A DNA stretch of 54,951 nt from Clostridia bacterium UC5.1-1D10. GTDB taxonomy: Bacteria; Bacillota; Clostridia; Lachnospirales; Anaerotignaceae. This document shows positions 36,868 to 46,790 of this stretch, in pieces; the stretch's first letter is position 1, and the number at the start of each line of letters is the position of its first letter. A model generated the notes under the pieces. It searched no databases and had not been told where the DNA came from. It worked only from the letters and a program-made list of their open reading frames with translations. The position numbers and the translations under genes are program-made. The DNA is taken from contig BBZU01000017.1 in the NCBI GenBank assembly GCA_001304995.1, forward strand, positions 1 to 54,951, written 5' to 3'.

Positions 36868-36896
36868 TTTACCATCGAAAGGTTTAATGGTATAAT
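36868..36896 (+). promoter_or_regulatory. Promoter of glmS
   Basis: TTTACC (36868-36873), 17 bp, perfect TATAAT (36891-36896). An ATTATCC-GAGG-GGATAAT hairpin (36906-36923) lies near the 5' end of the leader. Confidence 0.65.
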
Positions 36897-36976
36897 GCTT
36901 TAGATATTATCCGAGGGGATAATACGCCTTCTGCACAGAGCTTATGAAAAGGAGGGTAGTGCGTTGGCAGTATGAA

Positions 36977-37105
36977 GCGCCAGAGCCGCAGTGCGGATGC
37001 GGTTGACGAGGTGGAAGTGATCGAAGTTTTCGGCGGATGCTTCCCGCCCTTTCGCACAGGGACGCAGGTCTTTTACAAAGCTTTTGAGAAATCAAAGGGA
37101 CAAAA
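36977..37105 (+). ncRNA. glmS ribozyme
   Basis: Self-cleaving, glucosamine-6-phosphate-activated ribozyme in the glmS leader. Conserved parts in order: GCGCCAGAG just after the cleavage site (between 36976 and 36977), GACGAGG (about 37014), ATCGAAG (about 37030), TTCGGCGGATGCTTCCCGCC, a CCCT/AGGG arm, and the 3' pseudoknot part CAAAGGGACAAAAG. When GlcN6P accumulates the mRNA is cut and degraded, which lowers GlmS. It ends about 40 nt before the glmS start codon. Confidence 0.95.
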
Positions 37106-37146
37106 GAAAGATAACGTGCGAATAAAATATTGGAGGTAATAAATTT

Positions 37147-38970
37147 ATGTGTGGTATTGTTGGTTATATTGGTCAGAATGAGGCAGCTCCCGTATTGATT
37201 AAGGGACTGAAAAAATTAGAATATAGAGGTTATGACTCTGCTGGTATCGCTGTATTTGGCGATGGCATTCATGTAGTGAAAACAAAAGGCCGTCTTGCAG
37301 ATCTGGACGCAAAAGTTCAGGAAATGGGCGGCGTAAAAGGTCAGGTTGGTATCGGTCATACAAGATGGGCAACCCATGGCGCACCCAGCGATGTGAATTC
37401 TCATCCTCATACAAGCATGAACGGCAGAATTTCCGTTGTGCATAACGGTATTATCGAAAACTATCTGCAGCTGAAAGCAGAACTGGAAGAAAAAGGTTAT
37501 GTTTTTGCTTCCGAAACAGATACTGAAGTTGTTGCACAGCTGTTCGATTACTACTATGACGGCGATATGGTTGATACACTGATCCGTGTTATCGGCAGAA
37601 TTAGAGGTTCTTACGCACTGGGCATCCTGTGTAGCGAAAAACCTGATGAAATCGTTGCAGTTAGAAAAGACAGCCCTATGCTGGTTGGTATCGGTGAAAA
37701 TGAAAACTTCATCGCTTCTGACATTCCCGCTCTGCTGGAATACACAAAAGACTATTATCTGCTGAATGACAACGAAATCGTTGTACTGAAAAAAGATGGC
37801 ATCACCATTCTGGATCTGGATAAAAACGAAATCAAAAAAGATATCTACAATGTAACATGGGATATCTCCGCTGCGGAAAAAGGCGGTTATGATTACTTCA
37901 TGATGAAAGAAATCATGGAACAGCCCAAAGCGTTCAAAGCAACCATCAGCCCCAGAATCGTAGATGGCGAAATCAAACTGGATGATATCAAATATACAGA
38001 TGAAGATATCAGAAACATCAACAGAATTCATATCATTGCCTGCGGCAGTGCTTGGCACGCAGCAATCGTTGGTAAATATGTTATCGAAGACTATGCAAGA
38101 ATCCCTGTGGAAGTGGATCTGGCATCCGAATTCCGTTACAGAAACCCTATCCTGGATAAAAACGATGTCTGCATCATCATCAGCCAGTCTGGTGAAACAG
38201 CTGACACACTGGCAGCTCTGCGTGAAGCAAAGAGACAGGGTATCCGTATTCTGGCAATCGTAAACGTAGTAGGCAGCTCCATCGCTCGTGAAAGTGATGA
38301 CGTACTGTATACATGGGCTGGCCCCGAAATCGCTGTTGCTACAACAAAAGGCTATTCCACACAGGTAGCGCTTATGTACCTGCTGGCAATGAAATTTGGT
38401 CAGGCAAGAGGTCACCTGTCTGCGGAAGAAGTGAAGAAACTGACAGCAGAACTGGAACTGGTTCCCGGTTACATTGAAAAACTGCTGACAATGGATGAAG
38501 AACTGAAAGAACTGGCAAAAGTACACGCACACGCAAATGACGTATTTGTTATTGGTCGTGGTATCGACTATGCCGTTGCTCTGGAAGGTTCTTTGAAACT
38601 GAAAGAAATTTCTTACATCCATAGCGAAGCATATGCGGCAGGGGAACTGAAACATGGTACCATCTCCCTGATTGAAGAAGGTACACTGGTTGTTGCCATT
38701 GCAACACAGGATCCTCTGTATGAAAAACTGGTAAGCAATGTAAAAGAAGTAAAAGCAAGAGGCGCTTATGTTGTTGCCATTGCAAAAGAAGGCAATACAG
38801 AAATCGCAGAAGTTGCTGACAAAGTTATTTATATCCCTCAGATTAATGACAAATTTACAGCATCTCTGAATGTAATCCCTATGCAGATCTTCTCTTACTA
38901 TGTAGCCATCGAAAGAGGCTGTGACGTAGATATGCCTAGAAACTTGGCAAAATCCGTTACAGTAGAATAA
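37147..38970 (+). CDS. glmS: Glutamine--fructose-6-phosphate aminotransferase (isomerizing)
   Basis: A 607-residue enzyme making glucosamine-6-phosphate, the first step to UDP-GlcNAc and the wall. N-terminal glutaminase domain with nucleophile Cys2 (MCGIVGYIG), RWATHGAPS and HNGIIENY. Two SIS domains follow (about 285-420 and 455-590): ACGSAWHA, SQSGETADTLAAL, and the C-terminal KSVTVE. TTGGAGG precedes the ATG. Codon use is strongly biased, as for a highly expressed gene. Regulated by the ribozyme in its leader. Confidence 0.97.
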   Translation: MCGIVGYIGQNEAAPVLIKGLKKLEYRGYDSAGIAVFGDGIHVVKTKGRLADLDAKVQEMGGVKGQVGIGHTRWATHGAPSDVNSHPHTSMNGRISVVHNGIIENYLQLKAELEEKGYVFASETDTEVVAQLFDYYYDGDMVDTLIRVIGRIRGSYALGILCSEKPDEIVAVRKDSPMLVGIGENENFIASDIPALLEYTKDYYLLNDNEIVVLKKDGITILDLDKNEIKKDIYNVTWDISAAEKGGYDYFMMKEIMEQPKAFKATISPRIVDGEIKLDDIKYTDEDIRNINRIHIIACGSAWHAAIVGKYVIEDYARIPVEVDLASEFRYRNPILDKNDVCIIISQSGETADTLAALREAKRQGIRILAIVNVVGSSIARESDDVLYTWAGPEIAVATTKGYSTQVALMYLLAMKFGQARGHLSAEEVKKLTAELELVPGYIEKLLTMDEELKELAKVHAHANDVFVIGRGIDYAVALEGSLKLKEISYIHSEAYAAGELKHGTISLIEEGTLVVAIATQDPLYEKLVSNVKEVKARGAYVVAIAKEGNTEIAEVADKVIYIPQINDKFTASLNVIPMQIFSYYVAIERGCDVDMPRNLAKSVTVE

Positions 38971-38990
38971 GAATCATTGATCTAAGCATC

Positions 38991-39032
38991 AAACGGACAA
39001 TTTATGACAGTCATAAATTGTCCGTTTTTTTC
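38991..39032 (+). terminator. Terminator of glmS
   Basis: A 17-bp perfect stem (AAACGGACAATTTATGA / TCATAAATTGTCCGTTT), 3-nt loop, long T run. Confidence 0.92.
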
Positions 39033-39259
39033 TGTTTTTGTTTTCAATTTTGTCAGGAAGTATTCTTGACGAAAAAAAAGAATTCCATTAGACTTTTCAT
39101 GTGTAATTGTACCGACGAAAAACTAATTTTTCGAAAATGTAAAAAATAAAGTTAAGAAAATTGACAAATTCTTTTTTTGACATTGGAAAACTATTTTGTT
39201 GTCATGCAAGATGCACAGAATTTTAATAAATATTTTATGCAAAACAAATAAAAAAGGAC

Positions 39260-39303
39260 TTTATGACAAGGCCGCAAGGAAATTCCGGCAAAAATGTCAT
39301 AAA
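39260..39303. promoter_or_regulatory. Nested inverted repeat upstream of mtlR, candidate operator or leader hairpin
   Basis: TTTATGACA (39260-39268) and TGTCATAAA (39295-39303) flank a smaller GCCG / CGGC pair. The TTTATGAC string also occurs in the glmS terminator arm. The 39033-39361 stretch is AT-rich with two TTGACA boxes (39161, 39177) but no gene; the true promoter is unclear. A regulatory site for MtlR is possible. Confidence 0.4.
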
Positions 39304-39361
39304 CTATTGGGGACAAACGTGAAATATCCTTTTGTTGTAAGGATTTATCAGACGTATTAAA

Positions 39362-41529
39362 ATGAAAACATCGAAAGGTTGGTTTTTAAAAATGTCACGA
39401 GTGAACCAGGGTGGGGAACAAAAATCCGGATTGACCTCACGCCAAAAAGCAATCATTCAGATTTTAACACAATTTACGGCAGCGAATCCTGTTACGGTGG
39501 CTGTCATATCCGACAAGCTGAAGATTAGTTCTCGTACAGTGCTGCGGGAAATGCCGACGATCGAAGCTTGGCTGGCGGAACATAACTTTACATTCCTGCG
39601 GAAGCCAGGGGTAGGCTTGGTGCTGGATGAAAGTATGGAAACCAGAAGTCGGGTTTAGAACTGCTCAATGAAACAGACATTGTGCAGGCATATTCCAAAG
39701 AAGAACGACGCAGATTGATTCTGGGGGAATTGCTCTTTGCCAAAGAACCTCTGAAGTTTTACTATTTCACATCAAAGTATAAGATTTCAGATGGTACCCT
39801 GAGCAACGACCTGGATCATCTGGGAGAATGGCTGCGGCAGTATCAAATTCATGTGATACGTAAGCCTGGTCTTGGCATCTATACAGAAGGAAGCGAAGAT
39901 CATTATCGACAGGCAATTGCCAATGCCATTTACGAATTTATGACGGAAGAGGAAATATTGGGACTCTTTCGGGAAAAGAAAGAAAAAAGAGAATCTGGTA
40001 TTTCTGTTGCGGCGCAAAGTCGATTGTTCCACTTCATTGATGATGAAACCTTTGAGAATGTAGAAAAGGTATTATCAGAAGTTGAACAGCAGATGCATAT
40101 CAAGTATACGGACAGCGCTTATATGGGGCTGCTGGTGCATATCGCTCTGGCAGTGAAACGGCTTCGGAATTTTGAAAAAATCGAAATGGAAGCCCAGCGG
40201 TTAGAATCGCTGAAGCGTTATCCGGAATACTCTGTGGCGGAAGAAATTGGCAGACGCATTGCCGAGTGTTTTGCCATCGACATTCCCCAAGAGGAAATAG
40301 GCTTTATCACCATGCACTGTATCAGCGCGCAGATCTGGCTGACAGGCCAGATGGATCATACCCTTGCCGAACGGATGAACATGCGCCAACTGGTGAAAAA
40401 TATGGTGGATATTATAGAAAGGGAAATGGGGATTTCCCTGAGCCAAAATGAGCAGCTTCTGACAGACCTGACAGAGCATATCACGGCAGTGTCCAGCCGC
40501 TTGCGTCTGCATGTGAAAGTCAGAAACGCTCAGTTAGAAACCATAAAGGAAAATTATGGTGAAATCTATCGGGCAACGGAAAAAGGCTGTCAGCTTCTGC
40601 GTCATGCCGTTGGCGTAACAGAAGTGCCGGAAGCGGAAATCGCTTTCATTGCCATGTATATCTGTGCTGCTGTGGAAGATCAGCAGTCACAGCAGGGAAA
40701 AATACCCGTTGTCGTGGTGTGTCCCACAGGTTTGGGCACATCAAAAATGTTAGCGGTGCAGCTGACAAAGGAATTTCATAATCTGGAAGTACGGGAGATT
40801 ATATCTGCATTTCGCATTGATATACAAAAGCTGCAAAGAGAAGGAATACGCCTTTTGATCTCAACAGTACATCTAGACATTGATTTTCCTTATGTTTGTG
40901 TGAACCCCATTCTTTTGGAACAGGATAAGATTCTGCTGCGAAATGAACTGAGATTGTTGCCGACACAGCAGGAAGTGGTTCCGCAGGAAAAACCGGCATC
41001 GAGTCTTTCGAGAGACGGGCTGGTATTTGTGACAAGACTGGGAGAGGAAATTCTGCATTTGCTGGATCATGTGCAGCTGTTGGTTTTACCTTATGCACAG
41101 GACAAACAGGAACTGCTGTACGTAGCATCCGGCATGTTCACGGAAACAAAAGAAGCAAGAGAACTGATTGCCGACAGCCTTGCAAGACGAGAACAGATTT
41201 CCTCTACATATATCCGGGATTTTCAGATGATGTTGCTGCATTGCAAGACCGGTGGTGTGAAGCATTGCAGCTTTGGATACATCAGGCTGAAAAGACCGCT
41301 CTTTCAGTCAGAGGGCGTCATTGAAGGAGCCATTGTTATGCTGGTTCCAAAAGAAGGGGATTCTTTAGAAGCGGGATTGATGAGTGAGATCAGCGGTGGC
41401 CTGCTGGAGGATGAAGCATTCTTTTCCGCTGTTCAGAAAAAGGGAAGGATCAGCATCATCGAATCATTGGAAAAACGATTGATGCAATATTATCAAAAAA
41501 CAATCAGTAAAAGGATGGAGGGTTCTTAA
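39362..41529 (+). CDS. mtlR: PTS-regulated transcriptional activator of mannitol genes (MtlR type), frameshifted
   Basis: About 722 residues, interrupted at 39639-39641, where one extra A restores SMENQKSGLELLNETDI. Domains: N-terminal HTH (SRQKAIIQILT; ISSRTVLREM), second HTH (YKISDGTLSNDLDHL), two PRD domains with phospho-His (VHIALAVKRL; FITMHCISAQ), an EIIB-Gat-like domain with Cys in VVCPTGLGTSK (about 455) and an EIIA-like C-terminus. Phosphorylation by HPr, EI and MtlA tunes its activity. The start is uncertain: ATG 39362 or, better placed for AAAGG, ATG 39392. The stop overlaps the mtlA start. Confidence 0.88.
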
Positions 41530-43370
41530 TGAAAAATAGCATTCAGAAATTCGGGAAATTCCTGAGTGCAATGGTTATGCCTAATATCGGGGCGTTCATT
41601 GCCTGGGGCTTTATTACAGCTTTGTTCATCGAAGCAGGTTGGATTCCAAATGAAAGACTGGCAACACTGGTAGATCCTATGTTGAAATACCTGATTCCCA
41701 CTTTGATTGCATTCCAGGGTGGTAGAATGGTTGGCGGCGACCGTGGCGGTGTTATGGGTGCCGTTGCAACATTGGGTGTTATTGCCGGTTCCGAACAGAC
41801 CATGCTCATCGGTGCGATGGCAATGGGGCCTTTTGCCGGCTTGATTATCAAAAAATTTGATAAAGCAGTGGAAGGTAAAATTCCTGCCGGCTTTGAAATG
41901 CTTGTAAATAACTTCTCTGTTGGGATTTTTGGTATGATTCTTGCAATCATTGGCTATTATCTGATTGGGCCTGTTATGGCAACCATTCTGGCAATCCTGA
42001 CAGCAGGTGTTGAAATTCTGGTAACAAACAAACTGCTGCCTTTCGTAGCAATCTTCGTAGAACCTGCGAAGGTACTGTTCCTGAACAACGCTATCAACCA
42101 TGGTATCTTCACACCAATCGGTATTGAACAGGCTGCAGAAACAGGTAAATCTATCATGTACATGCTGGAAGCAAACCCCGGCCCTGGTCTGGGTGTACTG
42201 CTGGCATACTGGGTATTCTCCAAAGACAAAGTAACAAAGAGTTCTGCACCCGGTGCAGTTATCATCCACTTCTTTGGTGGTATCCATGAAATCTATTTCC
42301 CTTATGTATTGATGAACCCTGTGATCATCATTGCGCCTATCGCAGCATCCATCGTAACAATCTTCTATTACAGCATCATGGGTGCAGGTCTGGTAGGCCC
42401 TGCTTCTCCCGGTTCCATCATTGCGTTCCTGGCAGTAGCACCTAAGGGTGAAACACTGAAAGTTCTCATCGGTGTTGTTCTGGCTGCGGTAGTTTCCTTC
42501 GTGGTAGCATCTCCTATCGTAAAACTGTCCGGCAACAAAAACCTGGATGAAGCAACAGATAAAATGAAAAACATGAAAGCTGAAGCAAAAGGTCTGGCAA
42601 AAGCAAATGGCGAAATCAAGAAAATCGTTTTCGCTTGCGACGCAGGCATGGGTTCCAGCGCAATGGGTGCTACAAAATTCAGAAACAGAATCGCACCTTT
42701 GAATCTGGGTATCACAGTTATCAACACTTCCGTAGATAATGTTCCCGCTGACGCAGATGTGGTTGTATGTCAGGCAGTTCTGCAGGATCGTGCAAAAGCA
42801 AGCGCACCTCAGGCTGAATTGATTACCATTGGCAACTTCCTGGCTGACCCTAACCTGGATGCACTGTTTGCATCTCTGGAAGCAAAAGCAGCTGGTGCAG
42901 GTGAACAGCCCGCAGCTGAAGTAAAAGTGGAAGAAGCAACAACAACAAACAATGGCATTATGGTTGCAGCTGGTATCAAAACAGGTCAGGCATCTGTAAG
43001 CAAAGAAGAAGCAATCACAGCTGCTGGTAAACTGCTCCATGAACTGGGCTATGTAAACGAAAGCTATATTCCCGCTATGCTGGAAAGAGAAAAAACTGTT
43101 TCCACATACATGGGTCTGGGGGTAGCAATCCCTCATGGCACATCTGAAGCAAAAGACGAGGTTAAGAAAACAGGTATCGTACTGCTGCAGTATCCCGAAG
43201 GCGTTGACTTCGGTGATGAAAAAGCTTATCTGGTATTCGGTATCGCTGGTATCGGCAACGAACACTTGGATCTGCTGGCAAAAATCGGTACAGTCATTGA
43301 AGAAGAAGAAAATCTGGATAAACTGAAAAAAGCAACAACTCCGGAAGAAATTCTGAAAATGTTTCAGTAA
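41529..43370 (+). CDS. mtlA: PTS mannitol transporter, EIICBA
   Basis: A 613-residue permease that imports mannitol as mannitol-1-phosphate. The EIIC membrane domain (about 1-340) has NNAINHGIFTPIG and GGIHEIYFPYVLMNP. EIIB has the phospho-Cys in FACDAGMGSSAMG (about 371). An Ala/Glu/Thr-rich linker leads to EIIA with phospho-His in VAIPHGT (about 535). All three domains are fused, so no separate mtlF is needed. Highly biased codon use. GGATGGAGG lies in the mtlR end; TAATG overlap couples them. Confidence 0.96.
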   Translation: MKNSIQKFGKFLSAMVMPNIGAFIAWGFITALFIEAGWIPNERLATLVDPMLKYLIPTLIAFQGGRMVGGDRGGVMGAVATLGVIAGSEQTMLIGAMAMGPFAGLIIKKFDKAVEGKIPAGFEMLVNNFSVGIFGMILAIIGYYLIGPVMATILAILTAGVEILVTNKLLPFVAIFVEPAKVLFLNNAINHGIFTPIGIEQAAETGKSIMYMLEANPGPGLGVLLAYWVFSKDKVTKSSAPGAVIIHFFGGIHEIYFPYVLMNPVIIIAPIAASIVTIFYYSIMGAGLVGPASPGSIIAFLAVAPKGETLKVLIGVVLAAVVSFVVASPIVKLSGNKNLDEATDKMKNMKAEAKGLAKANGEIKKIVFACDAGMGSSAMGATKFRNRIAPLNLGITVINTSVDNVPADADVVVCQAVLQDRAKASAPQAELITIGNFLADPNLDALFASLEAKAAGAGEQPAAEVKVEEATTTNNGIMVAAGIKTGQASVSKEEAITAAGKLLHELGYVNESYIPAMLEREKTVSTYMGLGVAIPHGTSEAKDEVKKTGIVLLQYPEGVDFGDEKAYLVFGIAGIGNEHLDLLAKIGTVIEEEENLDKLKKATTPEEILKMFQ

Positions 43371-43401
43371 TAAATAATTGAGAAGGTAAGACGGATGTTA
43401 C

Positions 43402-43431
43402 AGCCGGCTGTGGTGCATACTGCGGCCGGCT
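43402..43431 (+). other. GC-rich stem-loop between mtlA and mtlD
   Basis: AGCCGGC (43402-43408) / GCCGGCT (43425-43431), with a 16-nt loop and no T run, in the 83-nt mtlA-mtlD gap. It may protect or process the mRNA rather than end it. Confidence 0.5.
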
Positions 43432-43453
43432 TGTCCGGGAGGAGGAATTTGGA

Positions 43454-44605
43454 ATGAAAAAAGCCATTCAATTTGGTGCAGGCAATATCGGCAGAGGTTT
43501 TATTGGGGCTTTGCTGGAAGAAGCTGGTTACCATGTCGTATTTGCAGACGTAAACGAAGCTGTCATTGATAAAATTAATGCAGATGGCACTTATACTGTA
43601 CATGTAATGGACGTTACTTGCAGAGAAGAAAAAATCACAAACATCAGCGGTGTAAATTCTACAACTGATGCTGTTCTGGAAGAAATCACACAGGCTGAAG
43701 TAATCACAACAGCAGTAGGTCTGGTGGTTCTGCCCAGAATCGCGCCTGCTATCGCAAAAGGCATCACTCTGCGTATGGAAAGAGGCATCACAGACTGTCT
43801 GAATATCATTGCCTGCGAAAATGCGATTAAAGCAAGTTCTCAGCTGAAAGCAGCCGTTTATGAAATTCTGAATGAAGAAGGGAAGGCTTATGCAGACCAG
43901 TATGTTGGCTTCCCGGATTGTTCCGTAGACCGTATCGTTCCTCCTGTAAAGAGTGAAAACTTCATTGATGTAGTTGTAGAAAACTACTATGAATGGAATG
44001 TGGAACAGGCTTCTTTCAAAGGTGAAATTCCTGCGATCAAAGGCATGAATCTGGCAGATAATTTGATGGCATATATCGAAAGAAAATTGTTTACACTCAA
44101 TACAGGACATGCCATTACTTCTTATCTGGGTTATCTGAAAGGATACCACACCGTAGATGAAAGCATCGGCGATGAAAAAATCTACGAAACTGTGAAAGCA
44201 GCAATGCAGGAAAGCGGCGCTGGCCTGATTGAAAAATATGGCTTCGACAAAGAAGCACATATGGCGTATATCGAAAAGATCATTGGCCGTTTCCGCAATC
44301 ATTATCTGGAAGACGATGTTGCCCGTGTTGGCAGAGAACCTCTGCGTAAACTGAGCGCAACAGACCGTCTGGTAAAACCCACAATGACTGCTGTTGGCTA
44401 TGGTCTGCCCGTAGAACACCTGCTTATCGGTATCGGCGCAGCCCTTCATTATGACAACGCCGCAGATCAGCAGAGCGTAGAACTTCAGGCAAAGATCAAA
44501 GAAAATGGCGTTCGTGCTGCTTTTTCCGAAATTTCCGGCGTAACAGACGCGGCAATTCTGGACAAAGTAGTAGAAAAGTATGATAATATGAAAGCGTATC
44601 TGTAA
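43454..44605 (+). CDS. mtlD: Mannitol-1-phosphate 5-dehydrogenase
   Basis: A 383-residue NAD-dependent enzyme converting mannitol-1-P to fructose-6-P. N-terminal Rossmann motif FGAGNIGRGFIG, DVNE, and the long-chain dehydrogenase signature NTGHAITSYLGYLKG with Lys/His in the active site region. GGGAGGAGG precedes ATG. Third gene of the mannitol operon. Confidence 0.96.
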   Translation: MKKAIQFGAGNIGRGFIGALLEEAGYHVVFADVNEAVIDKINADGTYTVHVMDVTCREEKITNISGVNSTTDAVLEEITQAEVITTAVGLVVLPRIAPAIAKGITLRMERGITDCLNIIACENAIKASSQLKAAVYEILNEEGKAYADQYVGFPDCSVDRIVPPVKSENFIDVVVENYYEWNVEQASFKGEIPAIKGMNLADNLMAYIERKLFTLNTGHAITSYLGYLKGYHTVDESIGDEKIYETVKAAMQESGAGLIEKYGFDKEAHMAYIEKIIGRFRNHYLEDDVARVGREPLRKLSATDRLVKPTMTAVGYGLPVEHLLIGIGAALHYDNAADQQSVELQAKIKENGVRAAFSEISGVTDAAILDKVVEKYDNMKAYL

Positions 44606-44639
44606 GATACAATTTTTAAAGAAAAGGAGAAAAATCATT

Positions 44640-44901
44640 ATGGTATCTAAAAAAGTAGTTGTTACAAATAAAACAGGTCTGCATGCACGTCCCGCATCCA
44701 ATCTGGTTGCATTCTGCAAAAATTACAACAGCAAAAATTTTCCTGTCTAACGGTGAAAAGAAAGTAAGCGCAGCAAGCATCATCCACGTACTGACACTGG
44801 GTGTAAAAACAGGCACAGAACTGGAAGTTATCGCAGAAGGCGAAGACGAAGCAACAGCAGTAGAAGATGTTGTAAAATTCATCGCAGAACTGGAAGACTA
44901 A
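44640..44901 (+). CDS. ptsH: Phosphocarrier protein HPr, frameshifted
   Basis: Central PTS phosphocarrier. It would be 86 residues with one A removed from the run at 44733-44737, which restores SKIFLSNGEKKVSAASIIHVL. The active His15 is in TGLHARPAS. The Ser46 region reads ASIIHVLTLG: the serine phosphorylated by HPr kinase is kept, in the clostridial version of the motif. As given, the frame stops after 36 codons. HPr is needed for all PTS sugars, so a real break is unlikely. GAAAAGGAG precedes ATG. Confidence 0.9.
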
Positions 44902-44933
44902 GAAAAGAAAAACGGTGAAGGGGAGTGAGCAAT

Positions 44934-46622
44934 ATGATGAAGACATTTACTGTGGCAAAAGCTGCATCCAAAGGCATTGTCATGGGAAAAGCCTTTGTGG
45001 CTGTTCAGGAAGATCTGACAGCTGACACCAGAAGCATTAAAGATTCCGAAAGAGAAATGGAATGGCTGAAATTTCAGAAAGCAGTGAAAGATGCAGTGGA
45101 GGATCTGCGGGTTCTGGCAAAAGATTCCGATATTTTCGCAGCACATTTGGATGTTGCGGAAGATACAGTGCTCCATGATTCTGTGGAACTGAAGATCAAC
45201 AGCGAAAATAAAAATGCACAGCTTGCTCTCGAAGAAACCGTTGCGGAAATCGTGACCATGTTTGAAAGCCTGGATGACGAGTATCTCAGAGAAAGAGCTG
45301 CTGACATCAAAGATGTTGGCAAACGTATCATGTGCGGTCTGAAAGGAATCAAGAGCAATCCTTTTGAAGGCATCAGCGAAGATGTGATCGTTGTTGCGGA
45401 AGATCTGGCACCTTCTGATACAGCCAACATGGATTTCCGTTATATCAAAGGCTTCATCACAGAAGCCGGCGGCGTTACCAGCCACGTTTCCATTATGGCA
45501 AGAAGCATGGAAATCCCTGCTTTTGTAGGCGTAGCTGAATTCCGCAAAAATGTTACAAACGAAGACTATATCATTCTGGATGCGGTAGGCAAAGAAATCA
45601 TCGTAAATCCTGATGAAGAGACCAAGGAAGCATATCGCAAAAAGGCAGCGGAATACAAAGCAATGAAAGCAGAGTTTGAAAGCATGAACAATCTGCCTGC
45701 GACAACCACAGATGGCAGAACTGTGGAACTGTTTGCAAATGTCGGCAGCATTGTGGATGTAGAAAACGCTGTTACACGTGGCGCGGAAGGCATTGGTCTG
45801 TTCCGCAGTGAGTTCCTGTATATGGAAAATACCAAATTCCCCACAGAACAGGAACAGTATGACGCTTATAAAAAAGCCATCGAAACCATGAAACATCCCG
45901 TTATCATCCGTACACTGGATATTGGCGGTGATAAAGAACTTTCTTATTACAAATTCGATGAAGAAGAAAATCCTTTCCTGGGCTGGAGAGCTATCCGTAT
46001 CTCTCTGGATCTGAAGGATGTGTTCAAAACACAGCTTCGTGCCATTCTGCGTGCCAGCGCATATGGTGATATTCGTATCATGTATCCTATGATCATTTCT
46101 GTGGATGAATTTATGGCAGCAAATGCTATTTTGCAGGAATGTAAAGAAGAACTGCGTCGGGATAATATTCCTTTCAATGACAGCATTCAGACAGGTATCA
46201 TGATCGAAACACCTGCGGCTGTTCTTTGTGCGGAAGATCTGGCAAAGGTTGTTGATTTCTTCAGCATCGGTACAAACGACCTGACTCAGTACCTGCTGGC
46301 AGTAGACAGAGGCAATCAGAAAATTGCTCGTCTGTATAACTCTTTCCATCCTGCGGTACTGCGTGCTATTCGCACAGTGATTCAGGCTGGTCATAAATAT
46401 GATAAGATGGTTGGTATGTGCGGCGAATTTGCCAGTGATGAAAAAGCAGTTCCTATCCTGTTGGGTATGGGGCTGAATGAATTCAGTATGGCAGCTTCTG
46501 AAATCGCATCTACACGTTACCAGATCAGACATCTGAACTATGAACATTGTCAGGCTCTGGCAGATGAAATCTGCAAAAAATCAACCATTGCAGAAGTTCG
46601 TGAAATGCTGGAAAAACAATAA
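44934..46622 (+). CDS. ptsI: PTS Enzyme I (phosphoenolpyruvate-protein phosphotransferase)
   Basis: A 562-residue enzyme passing phosphate from PEP to HPr. Phospho-His in EAGGVTSHVSIMARS (about 187), PEP site motifs GIGLFRSEFLYM, RTLDIGGDKEL and the catalytic Cys in GMCGEFASD (about 500). ATG 44934 lies seven bases after GGGGAG. It follows ptsH by 32 nt, closing the mannitol operon. General PTS genes within a sugar-specific operon suggest that mannitol raises total PTS capacity. Confidence 0.95.
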   Translation: MMKTFTVAKAASKGIVMGKAFVAVQEDLTADTRSIKDSEREMEWLKFQKAVKDAVEDLRVLAKDSDIFAAHLDVAEDTVLHDSVELKINSENKNAQLALEETVAEIVTMFESLDDEYLRERAADIKDVGKRIMCGLKGIKSNPFEGISEDVIVVAEDLAPSDTANMDFRYIKGFITEAGGVTSHVSIMARSMEIPAFVGVAEFRKNVTNEDYIILDAVGKEIIVNPDEETKEAYRKKAAEYKAMKAEFESMNNLPATTTDGRTVELFANVGSIVDVENAVTRGAEGIGLFRSEFLYMENTKFPTEQEQYDAYKKAIETMKHPVIIRTLDIGGDKELSYYKFDEEENPFLGWRAIRISLDLKDVFKTQLRAILRASAYGDIRIMYPMIISVDEFMAANAILQECKEELRRDNIPFNDSIQTGIMIETPAAVLCAEDLAKVVDFFSIGTNDLTQYLLAVDRGNQKIARLYNSFHPAVLRAIRTVIQAGHKYDKMVGMCGEFASDEKAVPILLGMGLNEFSMAASEIASTRYQIRHLNYEHCQALADEICKKSTIAEVREMLEKQ

Positions 46623-46644
46623 AAATTGTGAAAATCTGAATGGG

Positions 46645-46680
46645 GATAACCTTTCCTTTGGAAGGGTTATCCTTCTTTGT
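46645..46680 (+). terminator. Terminator of the mannitol-PTS operon
   Basis: GGATAACCTTTCC / GGAAGGGTTATCC (13-bp stem, one G-U) with a short T-rich tail. Rest of the gap holds the next promoter. Confidence 0.7.
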
Positions 46681-46790
46681 GCGTTGGGAAAACTGCTTTT
46701 GAATTTTCATGGAATGATGGGTCAAATTATGGTATAATGTCAAAAAGAGAATTTTTCCGATTGTACGGAAGAAATATTTGGAGGCAACAA

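Noticed and set aside
41526-43265. Long minus-strand open frame opposite mtlA (about 579 codons); similar ones opposite hom, glmS, ptsI, queA and the GHL10 gene
   Set aside because: Their composition (Cys, His, Phe, Asn-rich) and lack of ribosome binding sites show they are shadows caused by the codon bias of the true genes.
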